This document shows positions 48,301-61,700 of a stretch of DNA of 64,000 bases, in pieces; position 1 is the first letter of the stretch; each line of letters opens with the position of its first letter. A program made the translations under genes and the position numbers. The notes beneath the pieces are model-generated. The model did not search any database, was not told where the DNA came from, and was given only the letters and a program-made list of their open reading frames with translations. This stretch comes from Brugia malayi (Eukaryota; Nematoda; Chromadorea; Rhabditida; Onchocercidae). The DNA lies in the NCBI RefSeq assembly GCF_000002995.4, contig NW_025062479.1, forward strand, positions 1,189,221-1,253,220, in the 5' to 3' direction.

Positions 48301-51300
48301 ATTGCTTTTCCAAAATTTGTAATCGTTTTTTTGCTTCACCTACGTCTAAATTACGATCATTTTCTAATACTTCCGCTGCTTTTTCATATTGCTCCTTTAA
48401 TGTTGCATATTCTTCTTGCAATTTTGCTTTACTTTTTTGCTCATTTTGATACTGTAATCGTAGTTCATTGATTGCTGCATTAAATTCTGATTTAAGTTGT
48501 TCACGCTCTTCATCCAACTGATTTAAATTTGAATTTGTATTACCATCTAAAATCAATTGAAACTAAAAATTTGTGAAATACTTCTTTTTTTTTGTTTGGT
48601 TATCTATTTTGTTTATATGATCAATTTTTATTATATTTATTTCAACAATTTTATCAATCTTTATTGTTTCTTCAGTCAAAATATATTTTGTTTTGTTTAA
48701 TACCTTCTTCTCTCTCTCTCCCTCTCTCATTCTCTCATTCATTGTTACTTTTTAAGAATACTTCTTCAATCTCGATAATTTACTTTAGCAATTTTTGTTG
48801 CAGGTTGTAATTTTCATTCTAAATTCAACCAATTAAAGTGTTAATTTTTTCCTTCCTTTATGTAAATGAATGTTTTAAGTATGCATGAAAATTTATTCAA
48901 CTATTTTTTGAACTTATACTTTTTCAATTCTAATGTTACCTTCATTTTCAGATATCTGATCAATGAAAATATATTAGATATCTTATAAATCACGTTTATC
49001 TTAGCAATTATTTGTCAATTGATCACATATCAAATGAAATATAAATGATATTTACCGCCTTGTATCATAGCTTTAAGACGTTGAATTTCCTCCTGATACT
49101 CTCGAAGTAATGCGTCCTTTGGATCCTCATTAATTTTTGGCTTATTTTTAATATTCTTTGCACGATTTGCATATCTGAAAATGTATAAATTAAAATGTAA
49201 AAACCATCAAATTATCATATCCATTCATAGTAAAAGCAGAGATAGAGAAAAAAAAATAGTACCAAATATAATTTTTCAGTTTTTCGTTCTTCAACTAAAA
49301 TCAAATTCATGATTTTAATGTTTGTTTATAATAACCACACAGCAATTTTTTTTCGTTTCTTTTTTAAAATGCTTGATAATAATAATAATAATTTATTTAC
49401 TAACCTTAAAGTTGAAAGCGTTTCATCATAGTTATCACTGGAAGGTGATATACAAGCAAGCATAATTGTTTTCATATTTCCTCCTAACGAATCCTGACAA
49501 AAGAAGCAAAAAAAAAAAGAAAATTATCAAACAGAGCTTTTTGTTTTTTACTTTTTTAAAAACTTAAAAATGCTTATCTTAGAATTAATATAGTTCACAA
49601 CGTCTTATTAGTTTCTAAATTTTATTCATTTTCTTTTTTTTAAATCTTAATTACGATATTATTTAAAATATCATAAAAATATCATTAAATATATCATTTT
49701 TCTTGATTCATATTACTAAAGAAATATTTAAATTTGATTTTCTTGAAAGTTATAATTATTATTATATAATAATAAGAAGAAAAGAAATGAACATTTGAAT
49801 TAATAATTATTGTAATCGTACTTTTAACAATCGTGTTAATTTTGAATCACGATAAGGAATATGCTTTGATTTACCATCAACAAAAGCTGATATAACGTTG
49901 CCCAAAGCAGATAATGAAAGATTAATCTTGGTTGCTTCTTTGAAACGATCACCAACAGTACCTTTAAAAGGAAATGTTTCATTATTTCTTATCAAATGGT
50001 ATAAATTTTAGTTCAATCTTAATGTAATTAAGATTTGATTTTTAATAACAAATTTTAATTTAAATCTGTCAAAAAAAAATATATATATATATATATATGA
50101 AGAAATACCAGTTTTTGCTTGTCTTTCACTGCCTGCTAAATCTACCAAATTTAATTTTCCTATTCGTATTGATCCATTATTAAGTGCTACTTCAACATAA
50201 ACCGTAAAAATTGAATGTGATCGTGATGAATCTTTGTTCATTAATGTTGCTCCAACATGTCGATTCTCTGAACCTTCCTTCATCAATCGTTGACAAGCTT
50301 TATAATCATTGCAAACATGCATGGATAATCCAGCAACATATATACCACGTTCGCTATGCTCTTTAATTTCCAATTTTTTAGTATGATTCGTACTCAATAG
50401 ATCATGTACCTCTTCATTATAAATCTAGAAATATTATTTAATTAAAATTTGAAATTTTTGTACATTTTTTCTTTTTTTTTTAAAGTCTACAACATTAAAT
50501 TTTTGACACAAATTGCGATATAAATTAAACCTCTAAATATGATGCATGAACCAAAAATTTAGCATCATCGGTGGTTGCTGTTGCTTCGAAGATATGTTCA
50601 AATGCTCGAGATATGATACCTTTTTGAGATGAAATATTATCATCACCTTGCATAGAATATGTCTTACCGGAACCTGTTTGACCATATGCAAAAATGGTAC
50701 CATTATAACCTTGAATAACACTCTGCAAACAATGCACATTTGTTTTTTATTTTCGCAATTAAACTAATTTAAATCTATTTTATGAAGCAAAAAATGCTGT
50801 AAAAAATTATCGTTTAAAAAATAAATTTAAAAGCAAAAAATCGATGTAAGATTAACATGGTAAGTTGGATTTTGAAATTAGTGTATTTCATTAAATCATG
50901 AAATTATTATATGTAAGGAAAATAAAAGTACCAAGTAACAAAATTATTATAGGACAGTAATTAATTATTTAAAATATACAGAATAGAAAATCAAAAAAAT
51001 TAATTAAAATTTTGTTTTTTCTTTGCAAATTATTATTTCTTTAAAAAAAATATTTTATACAAATTTAATATTCATTCAACATTTGATCTTCCAGCCAAAC
51101 GTCTTAGTAGCCCTTAATGTTTGGCTATGTTTACCTGTATCAGCAAGCTTAAAATGACACTATTTTTTTTATATTTACCGCTCTTTGTAAAATGCAACAT
51201 CCCTCGCATTGCTTGTTTTTGATGATTTTAACTTGAAAATTCGCAAATAAATTCGAAATTTATTTAAAATTAATTTTTTTTAAAAATATTCTTCAAGATA

Positions 51301-52751
51301 CCGAATATTTGAGAGATTATTAAAATATTATTAAATTTAATCCATCCTCAAATTTTGTTATTAAATATAAATATTTACTTCAACAAGCGGATAAACAATT
51401 TCATTATAGATTTGCTCAGATGTAGCATCCATATAGTAAACACTATCAAATGTGAACTGTTTCGGACAACCAGTTTCACCTTGTAATATTACCTGCCCGC
51501 AACTCTGATCCATTTGCACACATATCTAAATTTTAGAATTCTTATTTGAAATTTCCAGAGACAAAAAAAAAAAAAAAAAAAAAAAAAAAAACAGGAAAAA
51601 AAATGAAAAATATAGTAGTAATCTGAAGATATTAACTGATTAATAATAATTAAATGAGAATAAATTATTATTTTTACACCTGCTTTGTTTTTCAATGCAT
51701 GTATATTTATCCATTGTATTGTTTCCAATTATTAGCAAGAATATTGCTAACAATATTTTAAGAATCATATCTGATGAATATTTTTTATAACAAAGAATTA
51801 TTTCCAATAAAAACAATTTCAAAAATGAACAAAAAATTAAAATACAAATGTAAAATTTCTATTTTAATTAGAGCTTGTAATTTTTCTATTTTTTCAAAAA
51901 AAAAAGACTTTTTAGTCAATAATCAAGTAACATGGATTTTAATATTTCAGCTTATTTCTGATCTAAAATATATTTTAAATTCCAAAAATTGAATAAAGAT
52001 TATTTACAAATATGTGAAGTGTTGTAATAGTGAATGTTAAGCAGTGATGTTGATTTATTAATTCATTATGCAATTACGATTGTAACGTGTAATGTTTTTA
52101 AAATATAATTCGGTTACTTATTTATTATAAGAAATAAATTTAACTGATCAGAAAAAAAGGTTCAACGAAATTTTGCTCATTTCATTTTACATCTTAATTC
52201 ATTTTAAGAAATAAATTTGGAATCAAGTAAAATTCAAATTTAAACGAATTTAACTGAAATTTCAAATTTTTAAATCTAGTGATATATAATTGTGTTTTGT
52301 TCTTCCTCCATCACTTCGTCAAATTCTTAAAACTTAAAAACAGAAAGAAAAATACATTTCCCTCATTACACTCAAGAAAAAAAAAGTTGATGAAATGAAT
52401 CACAGTAAATTTAGAATTTTTGTTTTTATTAATTAACATAATTTTCATTCTTTTCTAAAAAAAAAAAAAAAGATACAATAACAAAATGTGGACAAATATC
52501 TTACTAAAAAAATATGTATCAATTGTTTGTCAAAAAAATAAAAATAAAATAATAAATAAACAATAATAATAAAGATGCAAATAAAGAAGTGAAAACAAAA
52601 ACAAAAAAGAAAAAAGGAAAGAAATAAAAAAAAAATTGGATGAAAATAAATAAGTGTTTAAAATATATGCATTATTTACCTGTGAATTAAGATTTATTTC
52701 ACGATTATTTAATGGACGACATCGACAAATTACACGGACACTTTCCGCCAT
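45385..52751 (-). CDS. osm-3: Kinesin-2 family motor, OSM-3/KIF17 orthologue (15 exons, 704 aa)
   Basis: A homodimeric anterograde motor of intraflagellar transport in sensory cilia. Exons (5' to 3'): 52680-52751, 51379-51525, 50531-50722, 50109-50424, 49822-49961, 49405-49493, 49056-49174, 48284-48546, 48079-48154, 47364-47467, 46937-47062, 46524-46665, 46292-46365, 45857-45962, 45385-45533. The total is 2115 nt and all phases match. The start [15 protein letters not shown] matches the family, so an in-frame ATG 57 nt upstream is not used. P-loop GQTGSGKT is at 87-94, switch I SSRSH at 203-207 and switch II DLAGSE at 232-237. [20 protein letters not shown] is typical of the motor core. Charged heptad-like coiled coil follows (exons 8-11). 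The tail keeps NYFKP...VNKYKAD and ends [11 protein letters not shown]...SVKSK, as I recall for C. elegans OSM-3 (699 aa). The acceptor of exon 5 (TTTAAAG) is weak, but phase and similarity require it. No defect is seen, so the gene looks functional. Confidence 0.96.
50079..50098. repeat. (AT)n microsatellite in an osm-3 intron
   Basis: Ten AT units lie just downstream of the exon 4 donor on the minus strand. Confidence 0.9.
51526..52679 (-). other. Intron 1 of osm-3
   Basis: It runs from GTAAATAAT to AAATTTAG on the minus strand and is 1154 nt long. It is A+T-rich with a run of about 29 A (plus strand) near 51563. No other exon is seen; exons 1 and 2 join in the family frame without extra residues. 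Confidence 0.7.
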
Positions 52752-52782
52752 CTGTTTCGAATATTTCTGATAATTGTTAGAA

Positions 52783-52784
52783 TC
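52783..52784 (-). other. SL trans-splice acceptor of osm-3
   Basis: ATTCAACTTTTTAG on the minus strand ends 32 nt before ATG 52751. It is a good nematode acceptor with no visible upstream exon. It is inferred from sequence only. Confidence 0.45.
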
Positions 52785-53059
52785 TAAAAAGTTGAATATT
52801 GCATTCAAATAATAGTCGCTCTTAGCAACCGCTCTTAATGCATAATGCTATTCACAAACATATATATTCAGACATACAAACATACATTATGGAATACATA
52901 CTGTGCACTTTCACATTTAAATTACTTTAATTTAAGCTTTCTCTTCAAAAAAAAAAAAAAAAAAAATTAAAAAAGATCATTTCAAACATAACCTTCCTTC
53001 CTTTTTTTTTTCTTTTCTTTTTTCATCCTCCAATCCATACTTTTGATCATTACTTATTC

Positions 53060-53155
53060 TCATATTTATATTCACACCTATACCTATACTTGTATCTATA
53101 CTTATACCCATACAAACACACACACACATGCATACACAGACAGACACATAGCAAG
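53060..53155. repeat. TATACC/CA-rich microsatellite
   Basis: CTATAC-type hexamers run into ACACACACAC and ACAGACAGACAC. Confidence 0.75.
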
Positions 53156-55535
53156 CATATGATAGCTTAGAAACAGCTGAATCAATGATAAAGGCTTGTT
53201 TTATTCACCAAAACAATTCTCCTATCTCTTCCATTCCTATTTTCCATCATCGTTTGCATCTATCATAGATTAGATTCCTTCGATGCATTTATGCATATTT
53301 CATTTTCGTTTCTAATTCACTTCTTATTAATGTATCATTTCAAAAGGTGCAAACGATGACGCAAATTTTAATTAATCAATGATTACCAAATCTGTTATTA
53401 TTTAGTTATAAGAAAAATTGCATTTTCATATATTTCCTTACTTTCATTTTAAATTATCATTTATGATATAAATTCATTATGTATTAGATAATTTAAAAAA
53501 AGAAAAAAAAAATTTTTTTTCTGAAATTTAAAATTATTATTTTAATAATAAAAACAATTACCTATTTCCATTTAACATGAAATTATTTAAATTCTTTTTA
53601 AGTTTTCTTTTTTCCGTAAATTAAAATTTGAATGCAAAAAAAAAAGTAGAAAAAATTGTTATGCAACTTCTCACTCATCTTTTTTTTTTTTTTGTTCCAA
53701 ATTTTCGTTAAAATTTCAGCAAACAAATAAACGACCATGAATAAGTTACAAACTACAACGTTACACAGAATATATTTAATATTCTGCTTCTCCTCAATTT
53801 CGATATTTATGATGTCAACATTTCGTGGAAATTAAAATGCCCTCTTTAAGTACTTTTCAAACAAATAGATTAATAAGGTGAAATTGAAATTTTCAAGTGA
53901 AAGAAGTTGAAACGATTATTGAATGATAATTTTTCAACACTTCTTCTTTTTCCTTCATTTTAATAACTAATAATATTTTAAAATTGAAAATTTCACTTCC
54001 TCCTTCTTTCTTTTCTCAATCGCAGGCATATACTATTAAGTTTACTTCCTCTACCCCAATTATTTTACTGAAAAAGAAAGAAATCGACTGTGTATTTAAG
54101 AGAAGAAATTTTTTAAATTAAAAATAATTATTTCATTGACCATCAAAGAACCGATAGCTTCAAACAGCTTTCAACAAAATATTTGTTAACAGTTTATTAA
54201 ATCCATTTCAGTTCAATGATATGAATTCAGTACAATATTGCATATATATATATATAGATAATACTTGTTAAAAATTAAATTACAACCAACTGATATGAAA
54301 TAATTCAAAACCATATTATTTGTTTCCCTTCATAATATATAATAATATTTTCTAAATAGATCAGATGTGATTTGATATTCCATAATACAAATATACTCTA
54401 AATGCCATCCAATCAATTCTTATTACATTTTCTTCCACTTTCCCTTTTTTCTTCTTTTTTTTTGATTATGTTGACGTATAAATTGTTTACAAAATGAAAA
54501 CATCTTACAGGTATTTCAATTCTTCTCGAAGATATCAAATAACACTTACACTCACTTTTTTAGGATGCACTAAAGGAACTCAAACCGCTACGTCACTAAT
54601 CCTACTGATTTGAATTTGTTGAAAAAACTTTACTGCTATTTAATGAATTATTCCTTCCTTATTTTTGTAATTACTTTCTATCAGTCAAATTTGTTACTTG
54701 AAATTTAGCATGAAGCGATCTGAGAGATTTGTTTATCAAATATGAAGAAGAGTTATACGATACAAACATTATCAAATTTTCATTCTCTTTTCAATTATTC
54801 TGTTTTCCTATACTAAAAAGCTTTTTGCCTTTTATTTTCTCGTTGCCACCTTTAATAATATTTGAGTATTGGATTTTAAATATCACAAGCAGTGGTAATA
54901 ACGTGAGAAAATTTAATAAAAATTACTTTATTATAATCGTTAAAGAAAAGTGAAAAAGTACGAAAACAAAAAAATCATTTAATATCTTATGATACTAAGA
55001 AAATTCCTTCTGATTAAATATAAGTGAATTTTGCAGAAGTTGTGTTTATCAAATTGGATTCAATGCGATTGAAAAATGACTATAATTCAGATTTAACAAA
55101 ATTTGTCAACATACTTGACATATATTATTGTTTTGTGTATAACATTGAACCATTCTTTCCAGTTACATTTGTTTTAATTTCAAATTATGATAAATGATGA
55201 GAGAAATTTGATATTATTGTAATTCTTGAATCGATCATCGTACTTTTTATAAAAAGTACAAATGCGGAAAAATTTCGCCCATCATAATCACCAATACTGT
55301 GTTTTCTGATTGATACAGAAAATCTACTGACTGATGGCATTCGTTAAAATAGACTTTTGGAGAATGATTAAAATGTTTCGAACATATTTTCTCTTTAATT
55401 ATTAAAAATTATAACTGAAAATGATTCAATTCGAAAACTGCATTTCTTCTAATTCATAAATAATTCAACTTAGATATCATAATACATTTGCAGTATGATG
55501 ACAGTAGATTTGATAAAAAATTTCTCGCCAAAAGC

Positions 55536-55572
55536 AAAAAAAGAAATGGGTAATTCACCCATTTCTTTTTTT
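55536..55572. repeat. Perfect 16-bp-stem hairpin
   Basis: The left arm 55536-55551 (seven A, then GAAATGGGT) is the exact reverse complement of the right arm 55557-55572, with a 5-nt loop. It is A+T-rich at the base and GC-containing near the loop. Confidence 0.9.
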
Positions 55573-57389
55573 GATAATAGAAAAATCACCCAGAAAAGCA
55601 CAGTATTTTTATTAAAAAAATCATAACATAGAAGTAAAAAGGAAAAAATGCGGGAATAATTAATAATTATTGTGGCATTATTGTTACCGCCGAGCAACAA
55701 TAGGTAAACCTTGTATAAATTGAAAAACACTTTATCCATTATAGAAAGAAGTTTTTTAAAAATATATGCATGCAATAAAATATAAAAAATTTTCATCAAT
55801 GTTAAATGAAATAAAAACAATTTTATATTTCGATCTATGAGCAATAACACTAAAATTATTCATTAACTCTGCTAAAAGAGTTGAATAACCCGAATAACCT
55901 TAGCAGATTACTTTATGGTCGTATTTAATTTGTTATCAAACGGTGGACCGTTCTCAGAACCATTCATTCTCATTCTACTCTTTCATTTTTTTTTTTAACT
56001 TCCACTATTACTGCTGTATATTTTATCTTCTGAGAAAGTTTATTGTTCAATTGTTAGCAATAAATTTAACATTCTGTCAATTGGTCCAACAAAATATTAA
56101 TGTTTTATTTGACGTAAGCTATACAATGAACTGAAAAATAAGGATCAAAAGAAGTAAGATGTTTCGCAGTAAAAAAATGAACGAATTCCAAGAAAAAATT
56201 CAAATTAGGAACAAAAAAAACAGTATTTTTTTTTTTAAAAAAAAGAATAAAGCATTTATTTCTTTTATTTGCTCAAATTCTAGCAGTTAGAGAAATCAAA
56301 AATGAAATGTTGCGGAAGAAGTCAAAATTGCAGTCAGTAAAAGAATGTAAAACAGGTTGAGAAGTGATTCGGATCAAGAAATCAAGCCTTATCAAATTAA
56401 AGACTTCGAATTCTTTAAAAGAAATATTTATTGTAAATATTTAAGGTCATACAATAAGTTTTATCATTGATGAAAAACATCAACAGCTGTTGATGATACA
56501 TATTGAAATGAAGTAAAACTAAAAAAAAAAAAAAAAACAAACACACATTAATATAATATTGATATAATACTAATGCTGCTATTCCAACAGAAATTTGTTG
56601 AACTCTATGAATGATTTAAATAATTTCTGCCGCTTTATTCTTCTGTCTCATTGCGTTACGTCCAAATTGTTACAGTCAAAAATACAATACTATTTAATTA
56701 TGTTTGAAGTAGTAACTAAATGAAAGCAATGGAATTCGTTTACAGTATTCAGACCACAGTTTGTATAAATTTCTATTAGAAATGATTACTAAGCAGTCGC
56801 AATAAACATAGTTGAAAAAAAAATCGGAATTAGCATGCTCCTCACATTGTACTCATTATTTAAACATGTTTCTAGTTTAAAACAGTTTTTTCAGCTTTCT
56901 TTACTCTGTAATTCCTACTTGTTTCAACTTATTAAATTAAAGAAATTGCAAGGATTAGTTTGCTAACCGTATCGAAATAGTTTTATTTAATAGTTTTGAG
57001 AATGTGATTAGTTTAAGTTAACATTATTAAGCGCTGTTACTCAAGCAATATGACAAAATATCTATACATAATTTAGAAGTGTTGAAAAGCAACAAAACTG
57101 ACTGCTTTTAAGAAAAAATCTCTGCTAGTCTTTGTCGCAAACTATAATTTCGCGAAAACTTCTAATCAATTTCATAATATCATAAATCATCTCTCCTTTT
57201 TAAATTGTAAACAGTCTCACGGTTTCAAAAATCATCTCTCCTCATCTCTCCATAAATTTGGCTTCATAAGATTTATTACTCATGTAATTTTATGTAAAAC
57301 TGAAAATAGTTTTCATTTTAATCTCTTTGTAAACACTTCAAATTCTTCACACATGTGATTTTTATCTTAGACACACCAATCCTCACTCA

Positions 57390-57410
57390 TATAAATTCAA
57401 TTCTAATAAA
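57390..57410 (+). promoter_or_regulatory. LTR TATA box and AATAAA signal
   Basis: TATAAA at 57390-57395 is followed by AATAAA at 57405-57410, about 195 nt before the presumed LTR end (ACGACA at about 57605). Close pairing of the two is common in compact LTRs. ATCATCTCTCCT, found twice at about 57186-57242, may be U3 sequence. Confidence 0.5.
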
Positions 57411-57615
57411 CAAAAGGATTCATTGTCATTATTATCAACTATTATTCTGATAACCAACCTCAATTTTCTCCGGTCTTCTTTTATTATAAATTTTCTTTTT
57501 TATTGCTCGGTTTATTAATAATATGTTTTCAAAAAATAAAAATTTTTTAATCTCCCTAATGTATTGCAACTATACAAATATCAACCAGATAAACCTTTCA
57601 CGACAAAAAATTTAT

Positions 57616-57633
57616 TGGTGCCACGAGCCGGGA
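57616..57633 (+). other. Primer-binding site of the BEL element
   Basis: TGGTGCCACGAGCCGGGA begins with TGG, complementary to a tRNA CCA end, and its complement reads like a T-arm plus acceptor stem. It lies about 10 nt after the presumed LTR end. I cannot name the primer tRNA with confidence. Confidence 0.7.
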
Positions 57634-57738
57634 GTCATGTCAAGCAACATTATTGCAAGCCTTTAACCGGCAAAAGAAAAGTTAGTCAATCTTCTTAAAG
57701 AAATAAATTAACTGGAGATCAAATCTCCAGAATCAAGT

Positions 57739-58570
57739 ATGACAATAGAAGAAAAAGAAGATTTTTATATAATAAGAAAAAAATTATTCGAAGATAAACT
57801 TCGAGGAATCCAATTATGCGTAACTACGCTTAATTCTATCAATGATAAATGGTTCACATACACTCAACAAATCGTCACAATGAAAAGAAGAGAAGAAGAA
57901 GAAAAATACAAAGCAGTAACAGAAGGCGACCAAAGAATATTTCAATATTGCACGAAGGAAGGGGAGCGATAATAACACTAATAATGCACAAGGATGAAGC
58001 TGACCAAAACTTAACGCAACTCTCAAAGGAGTTGACAAGCAAACAGGCAAAAGAAGAGGTAAAATTTATTCCTTCAAATATTAATGTAAATCTTCCTCAT
58101 TTATCGCTCCCTACTTTCGATGGAGACGCTAGACAATGGCGACAATTTTGGAGCAGTTTTAACGCAACAGTCCACACACAAGCAATTCCAGAAGTCCAAA
58201 AACTGAATTATTTGTACTCATGCCTCAAAGGAAAACGACATTACTATACAATGAGCTCCAGTCAATTAATAGAAATGAACAAGAATGGATTGGAACTATT
58301 GAGAAAATAGAACGAGAAGCTTTAGGAGAAAGCCTCGAACATTCAAATATCGAAATTTTGATCGAGAGTAAATTACCATCATGGATATCAAATAAAATAT
58401 ATAGACGAAAGAAAAAGGATATGCATTGGTCAATTCTCAAATTAAGAAACTTTTTGACAAACTTAGTTAATGTGAATGAGCAGATTAGAAACAATATTAA
58501 ATCTACAACTACCAAACCTGAACAAAAACAACGATACAATCCCGGAGGAACTTCAGCATTTCAACAATAA
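57739..58570 (+). pseudogene. BEL/Pao gag remnant
   Basis: Three overlapping frames together give a Pao-type gag (DUF1759 region). The first has the start MTIEEKEDFY. The second (57849-58310) carries NLPHLSLPTFDGDARQWRQF and LNYLYSCLKG, the family hallmark. The third (58220-58570) continues with ESKLPSWISNKI and an RE/NEQI-like end. Two frame changes, near 57950 and 58240, break it. Gag would package the element RNA. Confidence 0.85.
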
Positions 58571-58602
58571 AAGATAATCAAAATATTTCAAAAACTACAA
58601 CA

Positions 58603-59321
58603 GTGAAAAGAAGACCATGTGTATTCTGCAGTCGAGATCATTGGGACAGTGATTGTGAGATTTACACGACTCTCAACGCTCGACTGAATCGTCTTAAGGC
58701 ATTAAAGAAATGTGCTATTTGTCTTAAAGACAATCACAAAGGACAAAATTGTAAAGCCAAAAAACAATGCTTTTATTGCAGAGCCTCAAATAATAGTGCT
58801 TTATGTGATAAAAGGAATTTACTTTTTTTGAACAATACAATGTATCAAAGGAATGGAGAACAAGAAAAAATCGTACCTTCGAAAGAAAGGAATTGTTCAA
58901 CTTCTCTTTATAACTCGACATTTACAAGTCGATCCAAAGGGACAAAAGAAACTTTACTTTTATGCAAGGTGATAAAAGTCTTCAGTCCATTACAACCTCA
59001 ACACAATAAAATGCTTTGGCATTATTTGACATTGGATCACAACTCTCCTTCACTTCCAAAAAATTATCACGTCAATTAAGGTTAACCGAAACTCAAATTA
59101 TGATAATAACTCCATTTGGTATGAAGGAACCGAAATCATGTCCCACTGCTCGCATACAACTAAATGTGCTAACTACAGAAAGCGAAATCATACTATTACA
59201 AGCAAATATAATTGATTATCTAACGAACGAACTGCAGGTAGTGAAAACATCGAATGAACTTCAAATTCAAAATTTAACAAATTATTGGAAAAAACCTGAC
59301 GTATTGATTGGAGCTGATTAG
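58603..59321 (+). pseudogene. BEL/Pao zinc knuckles and aspartic protease remnant
   Basis: The first frame (58603-59079) has knuckles CVFCSRDHWDSDC and CAICLKDNHKGQNC, and a third, CFYCRASNNSALC, that lacks the usual His. After a frame change near 59030 the protease follows with ALFDIGSQLSF, the D-x-G-S active-site turn, and the DUF1758-like body to LIGAD. The frame then meets TAG at 59319-59321 where related elements have Tyr (GADYF). Confidence 0.85.
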
Positions 59322-60700
59322 TTTTTCAAATTTATTAGTCTACCAGAAATCAAGGAATTAAAATCAGGGCATATGTTGGTTCAATCAAATGGTCCTATGA
59401 TTGCTGGAAGTGGAGATATTGAGAAATTTTGTAAGAACGAATTATATCCTAAAGAAGTAGTATATTCTACAAACGCCAATACTAACTCGGAGTTAGAAAA
59501 ATTTTGGAAGTTAGAGACGATTGATATTCAAAAATCATCTCAAGATGATGATGATGATCAAGCTTTAAAGCATTTCAAACGAACCATCATCAAGCAGGGT
59601 GGAAGATATCAGGTTTGTTGGCCATTGAAAGACTCCAAACAAAAATTAAGCAATAATTATGGTTTATGCCTGGGACGATTGAAGACAACCATCTACAACA
59701 TAATTCAAATCTCCATTTATATCATCAAATACTTATGGATCAACTACATTCGGGTATAATTGAAGAAGTACCTCCAAAGGATGAGGTAGGCGTTATTCAT
59801 TACTTACCACATCATGAAGTATTAACTCCTAGTAAATCAACAACTAAATTAAGAATAGTATATGATGCCTCAGCACATCACAAAGGTTTTAAAAGCTTAA
59901 ATGAAGTACTACATCGAGGTCCAGTAATGCTACCGGATTCAGTTGGAGTAATATTACGTTTTCGGATGATGAAAATAGTAATAACCGCTGATATCGAAAA
60001 GCATTTTTACAACTAGAACTACAAAATGAGGAAAGAAATTGTACACGTTTTCTTTGGTTAGATGATACTGATAAAGAACTAACCAATGAAAATATAAAAT
60101 GTTACCGATTTAAGAGAGTTCCTTTTGGGGTAATATCCTCACTTTTCTTATTAGCAGCAACATTAAATTACCACCTAGAAAATAATGGTAGTGAATTGGC
60201 ATGGGAGATAAGAAAGAACTTATACGTGGACAACGTTATTATATCAGCTAATGGAACAGAAGAGGCCTTATATAAATATGAAAGAACGAAAGAAATTTTT
60301 GGTGAAGCATCGATGAACATAAGAGAATTTCTTTCAAATGACGAAGAATTTAATGAAAGAATACCTGAATGCGACCTAAGCCAAATAAACCAGGAAAATT
60401 TTCTTGGTCTTAAATGGAACCATGAACAAGATATTATCCGTGTGACACTGAAACCATGGATAGGAAAAAGTTTAACAAAGAGGACTATCCTACAATTCAT
60501 AGCCTCTCAATACGATCCATTGGGTCTTCTCGTTCCTATAATGATCAAACTTAAATTATTCATACAACACTTATGGAAAGAAAATATTCCATGGGATCAA
60601 TCTTTAAACAAACAAGACGAATCTCATCAAAGAATGGCCAACAAATATAATAGAGCTGCCAAGATTTGTAATGGAAACTTCACAATTAACAGAATTCCAT
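59322..60700 (+). pseudogene. BEL/Pao reverse transcriptase remnant
   Basis: Recognisable pieces are VIHYLPHHEVLTPSKSTTKL, LRIVYDASAH, ITADIEK, then in the next frame after about 60000 [23 protein letters not shown] and NLYVDNVII. The last is the polymerase motif, with Asn at the second position of the usual DD, as in many Pao elements. [11 protein letters not shown] marks the connection region. A single-base shift near 60000 moves the frame right after ADIEK, and another lies near 59670. Confidence 0.88.
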
Positions 60701-61700
60701 ATATTTACTGACGCTTCGAAAGTCGCCTATTCTGCAGCTATTTATATTCTCAATCATAGATATCAAGACACATATTCGAATTCATTCTTAATTTATGCTA
60801 AATCTCGAATTGCTCCAATTAAAGGTATGTCAATTCCTAGACTTGAATTATTATCTGTACTAATTGGAGTAAAAGCAGCTCAATTCGTATTGAAACAATT
60901 AAATCTTGAAAATAATCAAGTTACTTTGTGGACAGATTCAAAATGTGTTCTTTACTGGATCCAGAATTATACAAAGCTGCTTCCCAGATTTATACAAAAT
61001 CGCATCGAAGAAATAAGGAAATCTAACTTCGAATTAAAATACATACCAAGTGATCAAAATCCAGCAGATATAGCCACCAAAGGATTATCACTACTTAAAC
61101 TTCAAAATTGCAAACAATGGTGGAAAGGACCTCGATGGTTGGAACTCAAGAAATCTGAATGGCCTAAGTGTAAACTTCGTTATTCAGGAAACGATGAATT
61201 TGCAGAAGCTATCGCTTTGAACTTGACAAAGATAACTCAAACTTTTAAAATAGATACAATTGAATTTATTGACGAACATCGCTTCAGCAGTTGGATAGAA
61301 CTAATTCGAGTAACTGTTTGGGCTCTTCGATTTATTAAACAAACCTGCAAAAGGAAATTAGTGTGGCTACAACCATTATACATAAAAAAGAGATATATGA
61401 CTAAAATTGATTACGATATAGCGAAAAACATGTTGATCAAACAAGCCCAATTACAAATGTTAACAGAGGACGAAAAGGAAAAATGGAATCTATATCAAGA
61501 TGAAGGTGATAACTTATGGAAGTTAATGAGCCGACTGGAAAATTCAGAATTAACGGACGAAAGCAAATATTCCATATATTTACCGAACCGAACCATAGTT
61601 ATACCACCAATCTTATCATTTTACACAAGCATAATGTATTATATCACGCAGGAATCGCACATACGTTATCTGAATCAAGACGGAAGTTTTGGGTACCGAA
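60671..61700 (+). pseudogene. BEL/Pao RNase H remnant
   Basis: A long frame with [17 protein letters not shown] (first Asp), IPRLELLSVLIG (Glu), LWTDSKCVLYW (second Asp) and SDQNPADIATKGL (last Asp), so all four catalytic acids of RNase H are present. It continues through the WWKGPRWL linker. The frame is lost near 61560-61610, before the integrase zinc finger. Confidence 0.9.

Larger units (their letters stand above)
52785..57389. other. A+T-rich intergenic region upstream of osm-3
   Basis: This contains the osm-3 promoter region on the minus strand and, at its right end, probably the left part of the BEL element's 5' LTR, whose boundary I cannot fix. It has CA/TA microsatellites near 53060-53150, (TA)n near 54243-54254 and a perfect hairpin at 55536-55572. 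Open frames here are short and Ile/Phe-rich. No gene is supported. Confidence 0.6.

Noticed and set aside
52752..52808. N-terminal extension of osm-3 from an upstream in-frame ATG
   Set aside because: The family starts at MAESVRV, and an SL-type acceptor at 52784 would cut off the upstream ATG.
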